This document shows positions 7,039 to 8,513 of a DNA stretch of 8,513 nucleotides, one piece after another. The notes below the pieces were generated by a model that was not told the DNA's origin, ran no database searches, and saw only the letters and a list, made by a program, of their open reading frames with translations. Source of the DNA: G020353115 sp964389685 (GTDB lineage: Bacteria; Bacteroidota; Bacteroidia; Bacteroidales; VadinHA17). Position 1 is the stretch's first letter. Every line of letters begins with the position of its first letter. Where the stretch lies: positions 1 to 8,513 of the forward strand of contig CAYMFM010000115.1 of the NCBI GenBank assembly GCA_964389685.1, read 5' to 3'. The translations under genes and the position numbers were made by a program.

Positions 7039-8325
7039 TTAAGTTATTGAGTTCATCGAGTTTGACCTGACTGCCCACAGTCCCAGAGCCGGATTTGAAA
7101 TAAAAAAAACCTCTTCTCCATTAGGGAGGCGATTGATCCCATTCTTCATTTTGCCAGGGTCATATCTTTGTCTCATCTCTTTCAGGTTGCCGTAGTTAAA
7201 ATGCACAGAAAGAATTTCTTTTTCTGTTAGTATTCCCGGGCAATAAGTGATTTGAAACCGCTCTTCAGACGACCCGTGGATCAGATGAGCAGCGGCACTT
7301 AAGTTGTCTTGTAGTTCCGGATGTGAATGAACTGCATCCAGTGTGGTGGGTGTTCCGTTGTATCCGAATTTTCTGATCAGCCGGTCAATCTCCCGGTCTT
7401 CTCCGAATGTTTTCAATCCCGGAGCCAGGATGACCAGTTCTCCATCATCAGCCATCGCCATGCGGGTTCTGTAGATTGCTTTATTTCCCAACCAGGTGCT
7501 TTTGTATTCCGATGGATCAAGATAGACAACTGCCTTTTTAATGGGAGCGTCCAGCAATTGAACATTTACCCGTTGGGATAGTTCCGAACCATGGATAAAG
7601 CAAGCTTTATCATCCCCGATGAACAGACCCCGGACAACCTGCTTCCCATCAATATCCCTTCCAATTACGGTTAAGACATAGACAATCAGCGGTAAACGAT
7701 CTGACAGGGTGTCACTTGCGTAGTCAAGTACCTGTCTGACAGGGTTCTCGATTTTCCCCATCATGTTTTCCATTCCATATACAGCCCCCAGGAAATGACT
7801 TTTATTGATTGCTTCAGCACCACCTGTTCCAATGAATATGTTTTTATTGTAATTCGCCATTCCGGTAACTTCGTGTGGTACCACCTGTCCAATCGAGAGA
7901 ATCAGATCAAAATTTCCTTCAACCAGCAGCTTGTTCACCTGGGCTGTCCATTCGTAATCAACCCTGCCTCCGGAAACTTGTTTTACGAATGCTGATGGCA
8001 CTATCCCGAGTGATCGGATATCATTCCTCCAATCATGCACATGGAAAAGTCTTTTCGGACAAGCGGGAAACATCTTTTTGATTTCCCCGGAGCTCATGGG
8101 TGCATGTGTCCCCAATGCAGGAAGAATGTGGGTGAGTTTGCTACGATAATACTCGTATGCAAAAGCAGTTAGTTCTCCGGCTTTTGAATGGTAGCGTGTG
8201 AAATCCGGAGGGATTGCAAGGACCTTTTTTTTCGGGCCAATTCGGTCCAGTGCTTCAAAAAGTCCCTCTTGCACCTCTTGAGGACTAAGTTTTGTTGTAT
8301 CTGATCCGTTTTCGAAATAAATCAT
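7039..8325 (-). CDS. LarA-like (DUF2088) nickel-pincer-nucleotide racemase/epimerase homologue
   Basis: A LarA-superfamily protein, likely a racemase or epimerase of an alpha-hydroxy acid, cytoplasmic since no signal peptide is present. Visible motifs: PPDFTR at 39-44 (Arg44 likely equals LarA Arg75), GTHAPM with His74 (LarA His108), VPHEVTG with His151 (LarA His174), Lys161 in NYNKN (LarA Lys184) and His177 in KSHFLG (LarA His200). The spacings His-9-Lys-15-His are identical to those of LarA, so residues that anchor the nickel cofactor and take the substrate proton are all kept. Characterised relatives act on lactate, malate and, as I recall, D-gluconate at carbon 2, so a sugar acid is a reasonable guess in this setting beside gnd. 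The cofactor-making genes larB, larC and larE are not in the window. The protein has 428 residues and begins 27 bp after the preceding gene with no clear ribosome site. Database names such as lactate racemase would overstate what is known. Confidence 0.88.
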   Translation of the reverse strand: MIYFENGSDTTKLSPQEVQEGLFEALDRIGPKKKVLAIPPDFTRYHSKAGELTAFAYEYYRSKLTHILPALGTHAPMSSGEIKKMFPACPKRLFHVHDWRNDIRSLGIVPSAFVKQVSGGRVDYEWTAQVNKLLVEGNFDLILSIGQVVPHEVTGMANYNKNIFIGTGGAEAINKSHFLGAVYGMENMMGKIENPVRQVLDYASDTLSDRLPLIVYVLTVIGRDIDGKQVVRGLFIGDDKACFIHGSELSQRVNVQLLDAPIKKAVVYLDPSEYKSTWLGNKAIYRTRMAMADDGELVILAPGLKTFGEDREIDRLIRKFGYNGTPTTLDAVHSHPELQDNLSAAAHLIHGSSEERFQITYCPGILTEKEILSVHFNYGNLKEMRQRYDPGKMKNGINRLPNGEEVFFISNPALGLWAVRSNSMNSIT

Positions 8326-8352
8326 GCTGGTGGATTATTCAATACGGTTCGT

Positions 8353-8513
8353 TTATTGATCCTGTACCATTTTCCATGTGGGTTTATCCGGAAGATATCG
8401 GTTAAACTCTTCAATCAATCCATCTTCATATTTCCCGTTATATTTTCCGGAAAAGAATATATCTGCTGCTTCTTCATAGAATCTTTTCCAGGAGGCAGCT
8501 TCATGCCCCGGAT
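8353..8513 (-). CDS. C-terminal fragment of an unidentified protein (5' end outside window)
   Basis: An open minus-strand frame runs from the window edge to a TAA at 8353-8355 and gives 52 residues, starting PGHEAASWKRFYEE and ending KPTWKMVQDQ. The other two minus frames have stops inside this stretch, and the spacing of 27 bp to the next gene fits the operon. The fragment is charged and aromatic-rich, without membrane segments. The PGHEAASW piece, followed by a helix ending DIFF, resembles the catalytic-His end of some alpha/beta-hydrolase esterases, but the match is loose and the extra 30 residues do not help. Function is not called. Confidence 0.6.
   Translation of the reverse strand, partial: PGHEAASWKRFYEEAADIFFSGKYNGKYEDGLIEEFNRYLPDKPTWKMVQDQ

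Larger units (their letters stand above)
849..8513 (-). other. Probable single operon of at least six genes
   Basis: Six minus-strand genes follow one another with spacers of 27, 18, 50 and 5 bp plus one unresolved junction. I see no strong terminator hairpin or recognisable Bacteroidota promoter in any spacer. The promoter must lie to the right of the window. The 50-bp spacer before pdxB is the only place with room for an internal promoter, so pdxB-gnd-tkt could be a separately controlled sub-unit. Confidence 0.65.

Noticed and set aside
6791..7078. 95-residue minus-strand frame overlapping the oxidoreductase start
   Set aside because: It lies out of frame across two well-supported genes and its sequence is low in pattern, rich in Asn, Arg and Cys, with no recognisable family.
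8326..8352. Possible promoter between the fragment gene and the LarA homologue
   Set aside because: The spacer is 27 bp with no Bacteroidota-type -7 or -33 element that I can see, so read-through from upstream is more likely.

Overview
The window looks like part of a Bacteroidota genome, probably class Bacteroidia and probably a metagenome assembly. The reasons are the family types (a DUF6786-like protein, a transketolase with the Bacteroidota-style 'SDGG' cofactor motif, a PdxB-type dehydrogenase, and a Tat-exported Gfo/Idh/MocA oxidoreductase), A/T-rich leaders without clear Shine-Dalgarno sequences, and a run of exactly 100 Ns typical of a scaffold join. The taxon is inferred from protein character only.

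Layout: the left edge (1-852) carries the C-terminal 283 residues of a plus-strand DUF6786-like protein whose start lies outside the window. Everything else is on the minus strand, reads right to left, and is tightly packed like one operon. In transcription order it contains: the last 52 codons of an unidentified protein (8513-8353); a LarA/DUF2088 nickel-pincer-nucleotide enzyme homologue (8325-7039); a Tat-signal Gfo/Idh/MocA oxidoreductase with a four-cysteine insertion (7020-5590); pdxB, erythronate-4-phosphate dehydrogenase (5539-4412); gnd, 6-phosphogluconate dehydrogenase (4406 into the gap); and tkt, transketolase (from the gap to 849). Gaps between genes are 27, 18, 50 and 5 bp, plus the unresolved gnd/tkt junction. 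The transketolase and DUF6786-like genes converge and overlap by 4 bp.

The 100-N block (2874-2973) hides the end of gnd, the gnd/tkt junction and the start of tkt. A continuous 1185-residue frame across it is an artefact of reading through Ns, not evidence for a fusion protein.

How the genes may work together: Gnd makes ribulose 5-phosphate and NADPH. Transketolase interconverts pentose phosphates and makes or consumes erythrose 4-phosphate. PdxB oxidises 4-phosphoerythronate, which derives from erythrose 4-phosphate and is a known inhibitor of 6-phosphogluconate dehydrogenase. The upstream genes look like sugar or sugar-acid enzymes: the LarA homologue keeps the pincer-cofactor ligands, and relatives in that superfamily epimerise hydroxy acids including gluconate. 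The most interesting hypothesis is a sugar-acid or oxidised-sugar pathway feeding the pentose phosphate block, with PdxB placed to supply B6 precursor and to clear an inhibitor of Gnd. I saw no tRNA, rRNA, CRISPR array, insertion sequence or phage gene, and no gene-free stretch over 300 bp. The operon promoter must lie beyond the right edge.
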